Positions 44,169-54,571 of a stretch of DNA of 64,000 nucleotides are shown piece after piece. A program made the position numbers and the translations under genes. Under the pieces are notes generated by a model. The model did no database searches. It was not told the DNA's origin and saw nothing but the letters and a program-made list of their open reading frames with translations. Where the stretch lies: the NCBI GenBank assembly GCA_002785985.1, contig NHNU01000005.1, positions 434,001 through 498,000 of the forward strand, given 5' to 3'. Origin of the DNA: Microcyclosporella mali. Taxonomy: Eukaryota > Ascomycota > Dothideomycetes > Mycosphaerellales > Mycosphaerellaceae. Within the stretch, counting starts at the first letter, position 1, and every line of letters begins with the position of its first letter.

Positions 44169-45510
44169 ATGTTTTCCAAACGGGCCGTCCAGGTATTGCG
44201 TCCTCGTCTCGCCCACATAGCAGACGCCCGCCCGCCAACACTTATCTCCTCGCAGGCCCTCCGCAGCAACGCTTTCGCATCCGCCCAGAGCCCGTCGATA
44301 GCCGCGCGAAGTACGTCGAAACGCTCGACAACGGCGACTTATAGCTCGAGGCTGACCTGCGACCACCATAGCATACGCCACGACAGTAGGATCAGACATT
44401 TTCAAGCCTACCAAGTTCGGCGGCAAGTACACAGTGACGCTCATCCCAGGTATGCGACCAAAAAAGCAATTTCAGGACGTGCAAGAGAAGCAGAGCAGAT
44501 AAGCTGAGACGCGACGCGCAGGTGACGGTATCGGTGCGGAAGTGTCTGAATCCGTCAAGACCATCTTCAAAGCCGACAATGTGCCCGTCGAATGGGAGCA
44601 GGTTGATGTCACCGGAATGGAGACGGGCGGCAAGCACTCAGAGGAGCTGTTTCGCGAATCACTGGCCTCGTTGAAACGTAACAAGCTCGGTCTCAAGGGC
44701 ATCTTACACACTCCTGTTACCCGCTCGGGTCACCAGTCCTTCAACGTCGCCCTGCGACAAGAACTCGACATCTACGCCAGCGTAGTCCTCATCAAGAACA
44801 TTCCCGGCTACGAGACACGGCACAAGAACGTCGACCTCTGCATTATTCGTGAGAACACCGAGGGCGAGTACTCTGGCCTGGAGCACCAGTCAGTAAATGG
44901 TGTTGTCGAGTCGCTGAAGATCATCACCCGCGCAAAGTCCGAGCGCATCGCCAAGTTTGCCTTTTCTTTCGCCCTAGCCAACAACAGACGCAAGGTCACC
45001 TGCATCCACAAGGCCAACATCATGAAGCTGGCCGATGGTCTCTTCCGTAATACCGTCCGAAAGGTTGGTGAGGAGTACCCCACCATTGAGACCAACGATA
45101 TGATCGTCGACAACGCCAGCATGCAGTGCGTGAGCAGACCGCAGCAATTCGATGTCATGGTCATGCCCAACCTATACGGATCCATCATTTCCAACATCGG
45201 CGCCGGCCTCGTGGGTGGTCCGGGTATCGTTCCAGGATGCAACATGGGTCGCGAGGTTGCTGTCTTCGAGCCAGGTTGCCGTCACGTTGGTCTCGATATT
45301 CAAGGTAAGGATCAGGCCAACCCAACGGCCCTCCTTCTTTCCGGCAGCATGATGCTGCGACACCTCGGCCTCGACGACCACGCCAACCGCATCTCCAAGG
45401 CCGTTTACGATGTTATTGCCGAGGGCAAGACCCGAACACCAGACATGGGTGGCTCATCCACAACTCACCAGTTTACAAGAGCAGTACTGGACCACATGGA
45501 AGCACAGTAG
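44169..45510 (+). CDS. IDH1: NAD-dependent isocitrate dehydrogenase subunit 1, mitochondrial
   Basis: Three exons, 44169-44310, 44372-44449 and 44522-45510 (introns of 61 and 72 nt, with a ctgac branch site in the first), encode 402 aa. An Arg/Ser-rich presequence (MFSKRAVQVLRPRLAH..) is followed by FKPTKFGGKYTVTLIPGDGIG, the start of the mature isocitrate/isopropylmalate dehydrogenase fold. Marks include ENTEGEYSGLEHQSVNGVVE, the dimer and Mg2+ region VDNASMQCVSRPQQFDVMVM, and NLYGSIISNIGAGLVGGPG. The N-x-x-SMQ-C-V-x-x-P pattern and EHQSVNGVVESLKI point to the regulatory Idh1 subunit and not catalytic Idh2. The octameric enzyme oxidises isocitrate to 2-oxoglutarate in the TCA cycle under AMP control. 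Confidence 0.95.
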
Positions 45511-45740
45511 ATCGATGGAAGGCATGGGCATGTTTGAAACACGTCAGTCGTGAGTTTTACCACAGTCAGCGTTTTGGATCGTGCATTCTGTACCGTTTTG
45601 ATGCTCCTTTCGTGTTAGATCTGTACAATGAAGTATGAAGGGGTGCATGCATCACATCACGTCCTCAGACTTTCTCATGTCGTTTCTCGTCTCATCTCAT
45701 TCGATATATACAACGCACCTTCATACAGCGACCAGCGCAA

Positions 45741-46629
45741 TTACAGCAGCGATTTGTATCCACTCTGTCCTCTACTTTCCACGCCCAAGAAATCCAGCAA
45801 TTGTCCAACATGATCCACTCCCCAGAAACCTTCCTTCTCGCCCTTGTCATTCTCCGCCACAAACCATGGCAACCCAAACGCTCCATCCTTCAACGCCACC
45901 TCCGTATTACTCTTCAGACTAGCCTTGGCCTCCTCGCTCTTCAACCCCTCCATCACCTCCGCAGCCACCTTCTCCCCCAGCGCGCCCTCCAGCGCCTCCC
46001 GAATCACCTCCACCTTCCCAATCGTCTTCGTCTCGATCCAGAACGCACGACTCAACGCATCGATCGCTTTCGTCAGATCCCCCGGACGCTTCAGCGCGAT
46101 ATAGCACAGTGCGCGCTGGGTGTTCACGGTGGATTGTGGGAAGGGAGAGGGCATGGAGGTGCCGAATGGGACGTTGAAGGCTTTCGCCCAGCGGGCGCGT
46201 TCGTCGTTGATCCATTTATCTTTGTTCTTGATGTTCAGTGGGGGTTGGTTGCCGGTGGCTTGCATGATGCCTCCTAGGAGGATTGGGATGTAGGTCGTTT
46301 CGAAGGCTTGAAAGGCTGGGGAGTTCTGTTTTTTGGTGCGAAGGTGTCAGTGAGGATGTTACAAGTTTGTTGAAGAGAGGGGTTTTCTGGGTTTGGGATT
46401 GATAGGCAGGAACAGTCGATTGCGTGTCTTCGCTATCTCTGTGGGAAGGGATCGTGGCGATTGTTCAATTGAACATTCATTCAATTGGATCCTGGCGCTC
46501 CAGAAGGCATGTATGTCGTGCATGGTCGGGCTTGCTTGGAGGGGAGAGCTTACTTACCCTGGTCATGTAATAGGCGATATACCCAAACGGACTGACAATG
46601 TCCACATAAAGCGTGATTTTACCTCCCAT
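45741..46629 (-). CDS. Glutathione S-transferase kappa / DsbA-like thioredoxin-fold protein
   Basis: Two exons, 46558-46629 and 45741-46325, give 218 aa. Exon 1 (MGGKITLYVDIVSPFGYIAYY) holds the beta-alpha start of the thioredoxin fold with Ser in the SPFGY position used by kappa-class GSTs. Exon 2 continues NSPAFQAFETTYIPILLGGI, then NIKNKDKWINDERARWAK, FGLPWFVAEND and HVGQLLDFLG, all as in the 2-hydroxychromene-2-carboxylate isomerase/GSTK family. The intron is 232 nt, the longest in the window, but both ends (GTAAGT..AACAG) are good and the join is exact. Family members conjugate glutathione or isomerise aromatic intermediates and are mitochondrial or peroxisomal in animals; location here is not clear. 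The C-terminus SGYKSLL is not a standard PTS1. Confidence 0.9.
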
Positions 46630-46771
46630 CTTGAATTGTATCCGATATTGCTGGTATTGCTTGATCCTCTTGTGCCGTGACTCTGTCGCCGAGTGACGGA
46701 AGGTCGAAGGGAGATACACATTTACCCTATGACGTTGCCGAGGTCATGATAAACTTACTTTGTCACAGATG

Positions 46772-46805
46772 GTCAACGCGACAACGCGACAACGCGACAA
46801 CTCGA
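46772..46805. repeat. 8-bp tandem repeat GACAACGC, about 4 copies
   Basis: Two exact copies flanked by two copies with one mismatch each, about 145-175 nt upstream of the GST-kappa start codon, so possibly in its promoter. Confidence 0.85.
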
Positions 46806-47037
46806 CAGGGATGATGTGACGTGAAGTGGAAAAAGACCCTCGATAAATGATCTGGTGGGTCTTTGATATACTCTCGCTTGAACGCATATGCACGCAGGAT
46901 GCCACTAATCGACGCTCTCGTAACAATTCTGGAGCTCTTTCAGCATGGTCAGTGATGACCCAAATACTCCCACGCAAGGCTCTGCATGCCAATGCCGCTA
47001 TACATGTGAAGCCCGTTGTTGAATTCAGGGCGCATTG

Positions 47038-47068
47038 ATCATCTATCATCTATCGTCTATCATCTATA
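47038..47068. repeat. 7-bp tandem repeat ATCATCT, about 4 copies
   Basis: Four copies with one mismatch, just beyond the stop codon of the IZH3-like gene (3' UTR). Confidence 0.85.
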
Positions 47069-47075
47069 CATAGCC

Positions 47076-48578
47076 TTAGTAGTTACTGCAGCCGACCTCT
47101 GCGCGTCTGAATGCATCTTTGAAGAAACTCTGCATCGCGGTGTAATGGAACAGAATGCCACCCAGGACGGCGAAATGCCAGATATTGTGGCTGCAGCCCG
47201 CGTAATCGAACCAGCCGGGAAAGAATCGCTCCGGAAGCTTTGCGGCATACAGCAGCGCGCCGCCAAAATAGACGAGGACGGATTTTAAGATAGGGGCGTA
47301 GAAGTAAGCTGTTGCGTCCCATCCGCGCTCGTAGGTGAGTTGGGCGATTGGGATGAAGCCGGTTAGAGCGAGCGTGACGAAGAAAGCGACCCTGGCCCAG
47401 GATTTGTCGGCGCGGTTGAACCAAGGGTGCCATGGCACGATTGTGCCACCAATACCGAGGACGAGTGTTAAAGAAAGGTAGATGTAACGACTGATTGGCT
47501 CGCAGTAGAAAGCTGTATATTCTGTAGTCATGATGCTGGCGGCAACAAGGAATGATATTCCGGTGTAATCGACGCAGGCGAATCGCTCCATAAGGTTTTG
47601 GTTGGAGATGCTGCTCATGGTGTGCCACATGGTGCTGCAGACCAGGCACTTGCAGGCGGCGAAAAAGAAACAGCCTGCGATTAGAATGTCGAACTTGGTA
47701 GCGGACGCGAAGGCTGGGGTATTGGGGTAGACGAAGAAGGCAAGGCCTATGACAATGAGGAGACCTATGGCATGAGACCAGATGTTGACGAACTCGTTGG
47801 ACATTTGGAAGCAGGATCGGACACAGTCGAGCTTTGTTTCGCTAAAACGGTAGCCTTTCAGGATGTGTGGATTTACTCTCCAGGGCTCCGGGAGCATTTC
47901 GTATGTGATGGAACCATTTTTGCGAGCGTGGGCAATGGCAAGTTCGATCTTGAGCTTCATCTTCTCCTTGGCTCGTCGCGCTGTTTCGGCACCTTCGTGG
48001 ACAATCTCCGCAGCCATGGTCGACGTCCTGTCCATGTATGCTATGCCAGAATTCATGATATCGTGAGCGGCGGCTGCCAACCCGGCCTCGCGCATGTTGT
48101 ACGCCTTCTTCTCCAACGCGGACAGATTCAATTCCAGCATTTTGACGCCGTCCTGCACCTTCTGCTCAAAGGTCTCTCGCCGTGCCATGGCGTCACGGTA
48201 GTACTCGTCCAGTGTGTCGAGGAATACCTTGTGCTTCTTTCTCCCAGCATCCATCAAATCGTCGGACACCTTCTCACATCGCTCGTGAACAGCAGTAAGA
48301 GTCTCGTGCAGAGTCTTGAGTCCCTCGTCGAACTTAAGGTGACCGTATGTCTCTAGCATTTCTAGCCTCTTACCGAGGTCGGCAAGGAAGCTGTCGACCA
48401 TAAGTTGTGCATTCTCTCGCTCGAGACTCCATGAACGTGGATTGTAGGAGGAGTGACGTCTCCGCTTGCGGGCGCGGTCTTGGTCGATATCGAAGGAGGT
48501 CCCAGAGGAGGCGCCAGTAGTAGGCTCTTCGAAGGCTTCCTGGGTCCTGGTGACCGTCATGGTGTTGGAAAGAGACAT
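47076..48578 (-). CDS. PAQR/hemolysin III family membrane protein, IZH3-like
   Basis: Single exon, 500 aa. The first ~245 residues are soluble and largely alpha-helical with heptad-like stretches (LADLGKRLEMLETYGHLKF, MLELNLSALEKKAYNMREA), after a basic RKRRRHSSYNPRSWS block. The seven-helix PAQR domain starts at about residue 250 with LPEPWRVNPHILKGYR. It has the three conserved zinc-site elements: ..STMWHTMSS, FACVDYTGISFL and the terminal HNIWHFAVLGGILFHY. A long N-terminal cytoplasmic domain separates Izh3 from the short Izh1/2/4. Yeast IZH proteins affect zinc and sterol homeostasis and are distant relatives of adiponectin receptors, with possible ceramidase activity. Receptor or enzyme role here is inferred. 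Confidence 0.92.
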   Translation of the reverse strand: MSLSNTMTVTRTQEAFEEPTTGASSGTSFDIDQDRARKRRRHSSYNPRSWSLERENAQLMVDSFLADLGKRLEMLETYGHLKFDEGLKTLHETLTAVHERCEKVSDDLMDAGRKKHKVFLDTLDEYYRDAMARRETFEQKVQDGVKMLELNLSALEKKAYNMREAGLAAAAHDIMNSGIAYMDRTSTMAAEIVHEGAETARRAKEKMKLKIELAIAHARKNGSITYEMLPEPWRVNPHILKGYRFSETKLDCVRSCFQMSNEFVNIWSHAIGLLIVIGLAFFVYPNTPAFASATKFDILIAGCFFFAACKCLVCSTMWHTMSSISNQNLMERFACVDYTGISFLVAASIMTTEYTAFYCEPISRYIYLSLTLVLGIGGTIVPWHPWFNRADKSWARVAFFVTLALTGFIPIAQLTYERGWDATAYFYAPILKSVLVYFGGALLYAAKLPERFFPGWFDYAGCSHNIWHFAVLGGILFHYTAMQSFFKDAFRRAEVGCSNY

Positions 48579-49738
48579 TTCCGGCGCAAAGGTGGCGCTG
48601 TAATTGCAAGAAGGATGTAGAGGTGATTAAGAACAATATGAGAAGAATCCCATTAAGGTGGAAGAGGTCCGAGGCCTGTTCTCCTGTGTTTGTCGCAACG
48701 TGCAGCAGCCGCCCCTCGCGTGGGTCCTCCTGCACTTGCTTTGGCCCGGATCGGAACCTTGTCGCAGGCTGATCGAGCGTTGGGCGCCTCTGATGCCCGT
48801 TTTCTCCCGTTTCTGTGGAGCCGGGCCGTTGTTGCTGGAGACGGCAAGTGATGCGATCGTGTTGGCAACTGGTAAGGAGCGCAATTGGGATTGAGAAGGA
48901 AGTAAGCAAGAGAGGCAATATGCAGTGATAAATGTGGGAAATGGAGGATGGACTAGAGAGAAGAGAGAAGAGGCGCGGCGGGATGATGCTGAGTCCAGAT
49001 CTGGCCCGATCGGCCACAAGATATCCGCTGATTGGCTCAAGTGCGTCACGTTCAGGGCACTTTCAATGTCAGCACTCTGTCGGTCTCGCTTCCATCTTTC
49101 ACATGTCAAGTCCTTCCACGGTCCATCCATCATATTCACTTCGTCCCTGTGGCATCAATGTCATCTTGCTGCTGTACCCAAGGTATGTCTTCTGCAACAG
49201 GTCATTGTCATATTGCACAAAACTCTGTCATACGGCTCAAGCTATTCGCTAGCTTGCCCTCAACAAATGCCGCGGATAGTGAGCCAAGACGATCATGTCA
49301 CTGGACATCGCTTCAGGTTCTCAATCGGGATTCATGAAAGACGCGAAACTTCTCAATGCTGCGTTATCATTGCCAAATGATACAGCAGCAGTAGTCGAGG
49401 AGGCCACCTTTACATGTAGATTTGCAGATCAACAAGACCTTTTTGCAGGATTTCTGTAATAGGTATACGTGAACGAGCAAAGCAATACACACTCGATAGA
49501 CCCGACTATGGCACACCAAGTACGAAAAGACGCTCTCTACGCACATCTTTTCGCACATAGTGAAAGTCTTCCTGCATCTCAATGCTTGTAGACTGACAAC
49601 GGGATTCTTCCCTTCGACTTGGGATGTTCAGCGGAAGCAGTTCCGAGTCATGCCCGACGCCTCAACTTTTCTCCGCCCTGCCTCAAAGCTTCAAGGTTGC
49701 AGATCGGGGCTCATAGCAACACTCCATCCTACACAAAC
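48579..49738. promoter_or_regulatory. Divergent promoter region, IZH3-like / SAD1
   Basis: 1.16 kb between divergent starts. The SAD1 frame is open back to 49619 but an ATG-led start at 49739 gives the family N-terminus. No gene or strong motif is seen. Confidence 0.5.
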
Positions 49739-51376
49739 ATGGCCAAACGACCTGCCGAAGACGCGCTGGAGGCCTCTGCTTATGACTCGCCAGCATCAAA
49801 GAAAGCGCGCGTTGACGACGACCCCAGCGAGGCTCCCCCACCGCCTCCGCCGCCTGCTGAACTGCCAGTTCGGTCGTCGAACGGTCACACAAATGGTAAC
49901 CACGCCGAAGCAGACGCTAGAGAGGACGAACTGGACGATTTGGACGAGGACGAACCACCAGTCTCATCGAGGCAGAATGCACCAGCGGACGGGTACTCAG
50001 ACCTCTACCTCGACACCATCTCGCGTACGCGACTAGATTTCGACTTCGAGAAGCTATGCTCCATTACCCTTTCCAACATCAACGTCTATGCGTGTTTAGT
50101 ATGCGGCAAATACTTCTCTGGAAGAGGCGCGAAAACGCCAGCATACTTTCACGCTTTGGAAGAGAACCACCATGTCTACATCAACATGGCGTCCAAGAAG
50201 GTCTACGTCCTGCCAGAAGGTTACGAGGTGAAGAACAAAAGCTTGGAAGACATCAAGGTTGTAGTGGATCCCAGGTTCAGCCAGGAGGAAGTTAAGGCGT
50301 TGGACAAGGAGCCGATTCCAGCATGGGATTTGCTCGGCAAGAAGTACATACCGGGATTCGTGGGCCTGAACAACATCAAAGCGAACGACTACCTCAATGT
50401 TGTCGTACAGGCGCTATCGCACGTACGTCCACTACGCAACTTCCTCATGCTTGAGGATTTGTCCTCGCGGCCTGAGCTGGTGAAGCGTTTCAGCATCATG
50501 GTGCGCAAAATTTGGAACCCAAAGGCCTTCAAATCGCACGTATCGCCGCACGAACTCATCCAAGAAGTCAGTCTACGAAGTGGAAAAAAGTTCCTGCTCA
50601 CCGAGCAAGCGGACCCCGTAGACTTCCTCGGATGGTTCCTCAACAACCTGCATCTGTCGCTGGGCGGCAGCAAGACAAAACCTCGAAGCTCTCTAATACA
50701 AAGCATCTTCCAAGGATCTCTCAGGGTAGAGTCACAAGAAATCAGCGCTCGAGCTGATGCCGGAGACCGCTTACGATTCGAAGACGCAGCGATCAAGTCC
50801 CAAACCACGCCTTTCATGATCCTGACACTCGACCTACCCGCTGCACCACTCTTCCAAGACGACGTCGAGAAGAACATCATTCCCCAGGTCCCGCTGACCA
50901 CGGTCCTGCAGAAGTATAACGGTATCACAGCGCAAGAGCGAATGAACACGCGAATGCGCTACAGACTGCAACACCCCTTACCACCCTACCTCATCATGCA
51001 TGTCAAGCGTTTCCAACCAAATAAATTTCTACAATCGCAGCGAAACCCCACCATCGTCACTTTTAACCCCCGCGCGCTCGATATGGCGCCGTACGTCGAG
51101 CCGGATCCAAAGCTACATCCAATGGGGGAGCCTATCGTGTATGATTTGGTGGCGAATATTACGTATGAGGGCGTCAAGGTCCGCGATGATTCGGTCGAGG
51201 GCGAAGCAGAGCGGAAAGTATGGAAAGCACAGGTCAGAGCGAGTGGGGAGAGCAATATGTGGTGGGAGATGCAAGATCTGTTTGTTGAGAAGGTCAATGC
51301 GGATCTGTTGGCGACCAAGGAGAGTTATGTGATGATATGGGAGAGGAGGAAAGGTAAGAGCAAAGCGAAGGTTTGA
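49739..51376 (+). CDS. SAD1: Tri-snRNP assembly factor Sad1/USP39 (inactive ubiquitin hydrolase fold)
   Basis: Single exon, 545 aa. A disordered acidic N-terminus with a poly-Pro run (~residues 34-40) leads to a UBP-type zinc finger (about 100-190, YACLVCGKYFSGRGAKTPAY .. EENHHVYIN). The ubiquitin C-terminal hydrolase fold follows from PGFVGLNNIKANDYLNVVVQ to the end. The position of the catalytic Cys is Asp (N-D-Y-L), as in all Sad1/USP39 proteins, so it should not cleave ubiquitin. Other marks: PPYLIMHVKRF and SNMWWEMQDLFVEK. Sad1 stabilises the U4/U6.U5 tri-snRNP for pre-mRNA splicing in the nucleus. Its stop codon is only 72 bp from that of the convergent P450 gene. Confidence 0.95.
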   Translation: MAKRPAEDALEASAYDSPASKKARVDDDPSEAPPPPPPPAELPVRSSNGHTNGNHAEADAREDELDDLDEDEPPVSSRQNAPADGYSDLYLDTISRTRLDFDFEKLCSITLSNINVYACLVCGKYFSGRGAKTPAYFHALEENHHVYINMASKKVYVLPEGYEVKNKSLEDIKVVVDPRFSQEEVKALDKEPIPAWDLLGKKYIPGFVGLNNIKANDYLNVVVQALSHVRPLRNFLMLEDLSSRPELVKRFSIMVRKIWNPKAFKSHVSPHELIQEVSLRSGKKFLLTEQADPVDFLGWFLNNLHLSLGGSKTKPRSSLIQSIFQGSLRVESQEISARADAGDRLRFEDAAIKSQTTPFMILTLDLPAAPLFQDDVEKNIIPQVPLTTVLQKYNGITAQERMNTRMRYRLQHPLPPYLIMHVKRFQPNKFLQSQRNPTIVTFNPRALDMAPYVEPDPKLHPMGEPIVYDLVANITYEGVKVRDDSVEGEAERKVWKAQVRASGESNMWWEMQDLFVEKVNADLLATKESYVMIWERRKGKSKAKV

Positions 51377-51448
51377 GTCGTCCTTTTTTTGCTTATCGAT
51401 CAGGACTTGATCAATTACGCCTGTAACACTCAGGAAGTTGTTATCATC

Positions 51449-53193
51449 TCACAATTCCTTCAGCTTCAATCTCATGCCATTCACCGGCTTGATAGCGATA
51501 ATTCCCCCAGGCATCACCTCCTCATTCGGATCTGCCATCTGCACATCAAACTTCAGAATCATCGCCGCCACCAAACACTTCAATTCCGCGCGCGAGAAAG
51601 CTTGTCCGATACAGCTTCGCGGACCATGCAAGAACGTGGCCACGCTCATCGGACTCTTCGCTTTCACGTCGGCCGCGAGCCAGCGTTCCGGTCGGAATTC
51701 CTCGGAATCTGGGCCCCAGAATTTGTGACTGCGGTTGATGGCCCAGGGCGAGGAGAGGACGACGGTGCCTTTGGGCACGAATTGCCCGAGCAGAGAGGTG
51801 TCTTTGACGGCGATCCGGCCTGTCATGGGCACGTTGGGGTAGAGGCGGAGTTGCTCGCTGGTGACTGCGTTGAGGTAGGGGAGGGAGTCTGTGTCGAGAG
51901 TGGAAGCTGTGATTTCTGCGGTGGGGTGGTTGGAGAGGAAGGTTGTGAGTTCGGCGCGGAGGGTTTTCTGGGCTGTGGGGTGGGTGGCGAGGAGCCAGAG
52001 GGTCCAGGTCAGGGCGCCGGAGGTCGTTTCGTGGCTGGGGAGAGGGGAGGGTCAGTCGAGAGAGGGAGGTGACATGGTGGAGAGGGGGAGGACTTACCCT
52101 GCGGCGAGGAAGGTTAGGAGTTGATCTATGAGGCCTTCGTCGGTGAACTGCCCCGAACGCATGAGCACGGACAGGATGTCGATGTCTTTGTCGGATTCGG
52201 TTTGCATGTCTTTTCTTTTGATCTCAATCACTGGGAGCGCGAATCTATCAGCTTGATTCCATTCTTCTTATTGGTATAGAATGACAACTCACATCGTCTG
52301 CAGAGCTTCCTCAACATCCACGCTCCATCAGCAGCCTCACGAACCCTCTTGTGGAAAGGCTGCCACCTCGCGATCGTCTCGGGTATAAGAATACTCAGAG
52401 TAGCGAACGTGACGATGTTCCCGGGATCTGTGACCAGTATCTTCTCGTACTGCTGAGCGATCTCGTCGTCACTGTTGTACATCGAGCTGAAATCTCTCCC
52501 AACACACGCAAGACCAATAATGTCCAGGGTGACTCGAGAAGCCCATTGATTAATCTCGACGACGCCAGTTCGGCCTTTGTCACTAGGAGTGTGGTCCAGC
52601 TGATCTGTGATGACGCCCGCGAATTCTTTCGCTTTCGACCAGAAAAGAGGCACGAGATCGTTGATATGTTTGCCCGAAAAAGCGGGCGTGACGCTCTTGC
52701 GTTGGAACTTGTGTTCTGCGCCTTCGACGACGATCAAGCCTCTCCCGATGAAACGCTCCAGGAGCCAGCGGTCAGTGGTCAGTTTCTGGTAGTCGTAAGC
52801 ATTGGTGATGAAAAATTCTTGCAGAGCCTCGGATGTCGTGAGCAGTATGGTGGGAAAAGTATGAAGCGGTCCTCTGAAGAAGATGAGGCCGTCGTTCGGG
52901 ATCGTGTCGATCCATTCGCGAAAGGGACTGCCTCGTGGTTTGACGAAATTGGATTGCCAGTGTGCCCAGAGGAAATGCTCGCCTGGTGGTTGTGGGAGGT
53001 GTTGGAATGGACTGGTGAAGTAGGGTAAGGTGATAAATCGGACGGATTGGATGTAGATGTAGAAGATGGGGAGGAAGATGAGGCCGTAGACCAGGGTAAC
53101 TCTGGGAGGATAGAAGAGGTACAGTGATGCTATGGCTGCTGGTGGCACAAGTGCCACGCTGAGCACAAACGTTTTGCCTTTAGCTGTTGACAT
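51449..53193 (-). CDS. Cytochrome P450 monooxygenase (first of two)
   Basis: Three exons, 52293-53193, 52098-52230 and 51449-52034 (introns 62 and 63 nt), give 539 aa. Start taken at ATG 53193 so that MSTAKGKTFVLSVALVPPAA begins the membrane anchor; another in-frame ATG at 53286 would add 31 polar residues. P450 marks in order: two N-terminal hydrophobic stretches and a Pro-rich hinge QHLPQPPGEHFL; the I-helix oxygen motif AGHETTSGALTW, rebuilt exactly at the second splice; ExxR in TSEQLRLYP; FRPERW; and the haem loop FLHGPRSCIG, with the Cys ligand. It resembles membrane-bound fungal P450s of the CYP3/4-like clans often found in secondary metabolism; substrate unknown. It starts the accessory run 51.4-62.2 kb. 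Confidence 0.93.
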
Positions 53194-53673
53194 TGGCACT
53201 AACTTGGCGGTAGTCGACGACACATGGCATGTGGGGAAACTTTCCAATGGATTTATGGTTCTGGTTTGCTGGTGCCTGGTGACCATGGAAAGGCACGACG
53301 TATACCAGCTGGCTGAAGGATCGGATCCGAGGTCCAATAGTCTCTCGTTAAACGGACCTCAGATGCATACACGGCTGAGAAAACTCCACTCGGACCATCG
53401 AGCCCTCAGTGCCTCTACAGCCAGGCACTCCATTTCGACAATTGAAAGACTAGGCAGAAGTGATTGTGATGCGGTATGTGGAGGGCCGTTCGAGTCCGAT
53501 GACAAGTTGTCTACGTAGACCGTAAGGTGCAAACTACTTGTCCTCTGCTGCGCTCTAAGCGAAATCATTTCATCATGCCAAATAGTATTGCTGCACAGCT
53601 TAGTGACTCATTTGACCAGAATGTAATACAAGGCGTTCATATCTCTGAAGCAATCAAAGAAGTTGCCACCTCT
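53194..53673. other. Intergenic, promoter of first P450
   Basis: 480 bp between two minus-strand genes. A small plus-strand frame near 53575 has no recognisable content and runs into the antisense of the next gene. Nothing else seen. Confidence 0.5.
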
Positions 53674-54351
53674 TCATGCCTTTCTCTTCCCCTTCCTTTC
53701 AAGCCCCAAAAACCACTTCGTGAAACCCTTCTTCTCTTGCTCTTCTTCGCCATCTGCATCGGCCGCCTGGTCTAGATCGTCTTCATCGTCAGGATCATCC
53801 GCATCGTCTGCATCTTCTTTTCCTGGTGGAGGGCTACTCTGGTCCGGCGGCCAGTGCTCGTCAGACACGATTGCCTCCACAATCATCTCACTCTGCCCAC
53901 CCACAGACACAAGATTGCTCTCCTCGACTATAATCCTCACAATTTCCTCCTTCGTAGTCATATCCAACGGCCGTGCCGCATTGCCCGTGTGTATATACAA
54001 CACACAAGTTGACGCATACGCACCGACTTCGTCGAGCGCGGCTTGAACCTGTTGACTGACATGATGAACATCAGCATTAGTGATCTGTCTCGAGGCTGGA
54101 TTCTGATCCGCAATTGGCCCGATGACTTCGAAATCAAAACTTATCGCTGGCGGCAGCCACGATGGGACTCTTCTGGTACGTGGGGGATTATTCTTCATCC
54201 AGTCTGGAAAAGATTTGGGATATGTCCTCTCAATCTCCTTCATGAGTCTCTTGTCTTCTTTACTGTATTTGCCAGAGGCAGAATCTTGCCTAGAGTCTGA
54301 CATTCTGAATATAGCCGGTGGACCATCTACAGAATTACGGCCATCGCCCAT
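53674..54351 (-). CDS. Hypothetical protein, acidic C-terminus
   Basis: Single exon, 225 aa from ATG 54351 (or 209 aa from ATG 54303); the frame extends upward only from a GTG. Basic N-terminal third with a WMKNNPPRTRRVPSWLPP block. The central region has predicted alpha/beta character: NADVHHVSQQVQAALDEVGA, STCVLYIHTGN and KEEIVRIIVEESNLVSVGG. An acidic Asp/Glu run (DADDADDPDDEDDLDQAADA) and a basic end (LERKGKRKA) follow. No signal peptide or membrane helix. I do not recognise a family. Only 220 bp separate it from the MFS gene stop, and it lies between P450 and transporter on the same strand, so a link to the accessory cluster is possible but unproved. Confidence 0.6.
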   Translation of the reverse strand: MGDGRNSVDGPPAIFRMSDSRQDSASGKYSKEDKRLMKEIERTYPKSFPDWMKNNPPRTRRVPSWLPPAISFDFEVIGPIADQNPASRQITNADVHHVSQQVQAALDEVGAYASTCVLYIHTGNAARPLDMTTKEEIVRIIVEESNLVSVGGQSEMIVEAIVSDEHWPPDQSSPPPGKEDADDADDPDDEDDLDQAADADGEEEQEKKGFTKWFLGLERKGKRKA

Positions 54352-54571
54352 ATTTCTACCTACATTTCGATGTTTGCTCGTCGGCACTCCGCAAGCAATG
54401 TTTCAACGAGACTCTTCTGTGCTCTTCTCATCGTTAGCTGCCTATACATCTGTGAGACTTACCGTTCGGTGCTTTGGAAGAGAAGCTGTATTGGCGAGAA
54501 GAGCATGCAAGGCCTCCAGTTATAGTGACTTAACGTTTGTTCGCCTGGTATGCGAAGGTCCACAGACAGTC

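Larger units (their letters stand above)
46630..47075. other. Intergenic with two short tandem repeats
   Basis: 446 bp between two minus-strand genes. It holds an 8-bp repeat (46772-46805) close to the GST-kappa promoter and a 7-bp repeat (47038-47068) in the 3' flank of the IZH3-like gene. Confidence 0.6.

Noticed and set aside
53527..53775. 82-codon plus-strand frame with a hydrophobic end
   Set aside because: Half of it is antisense to the acidic hypothetical gene and its hydrophobic end comes from that gene's acidic codons read backwards.
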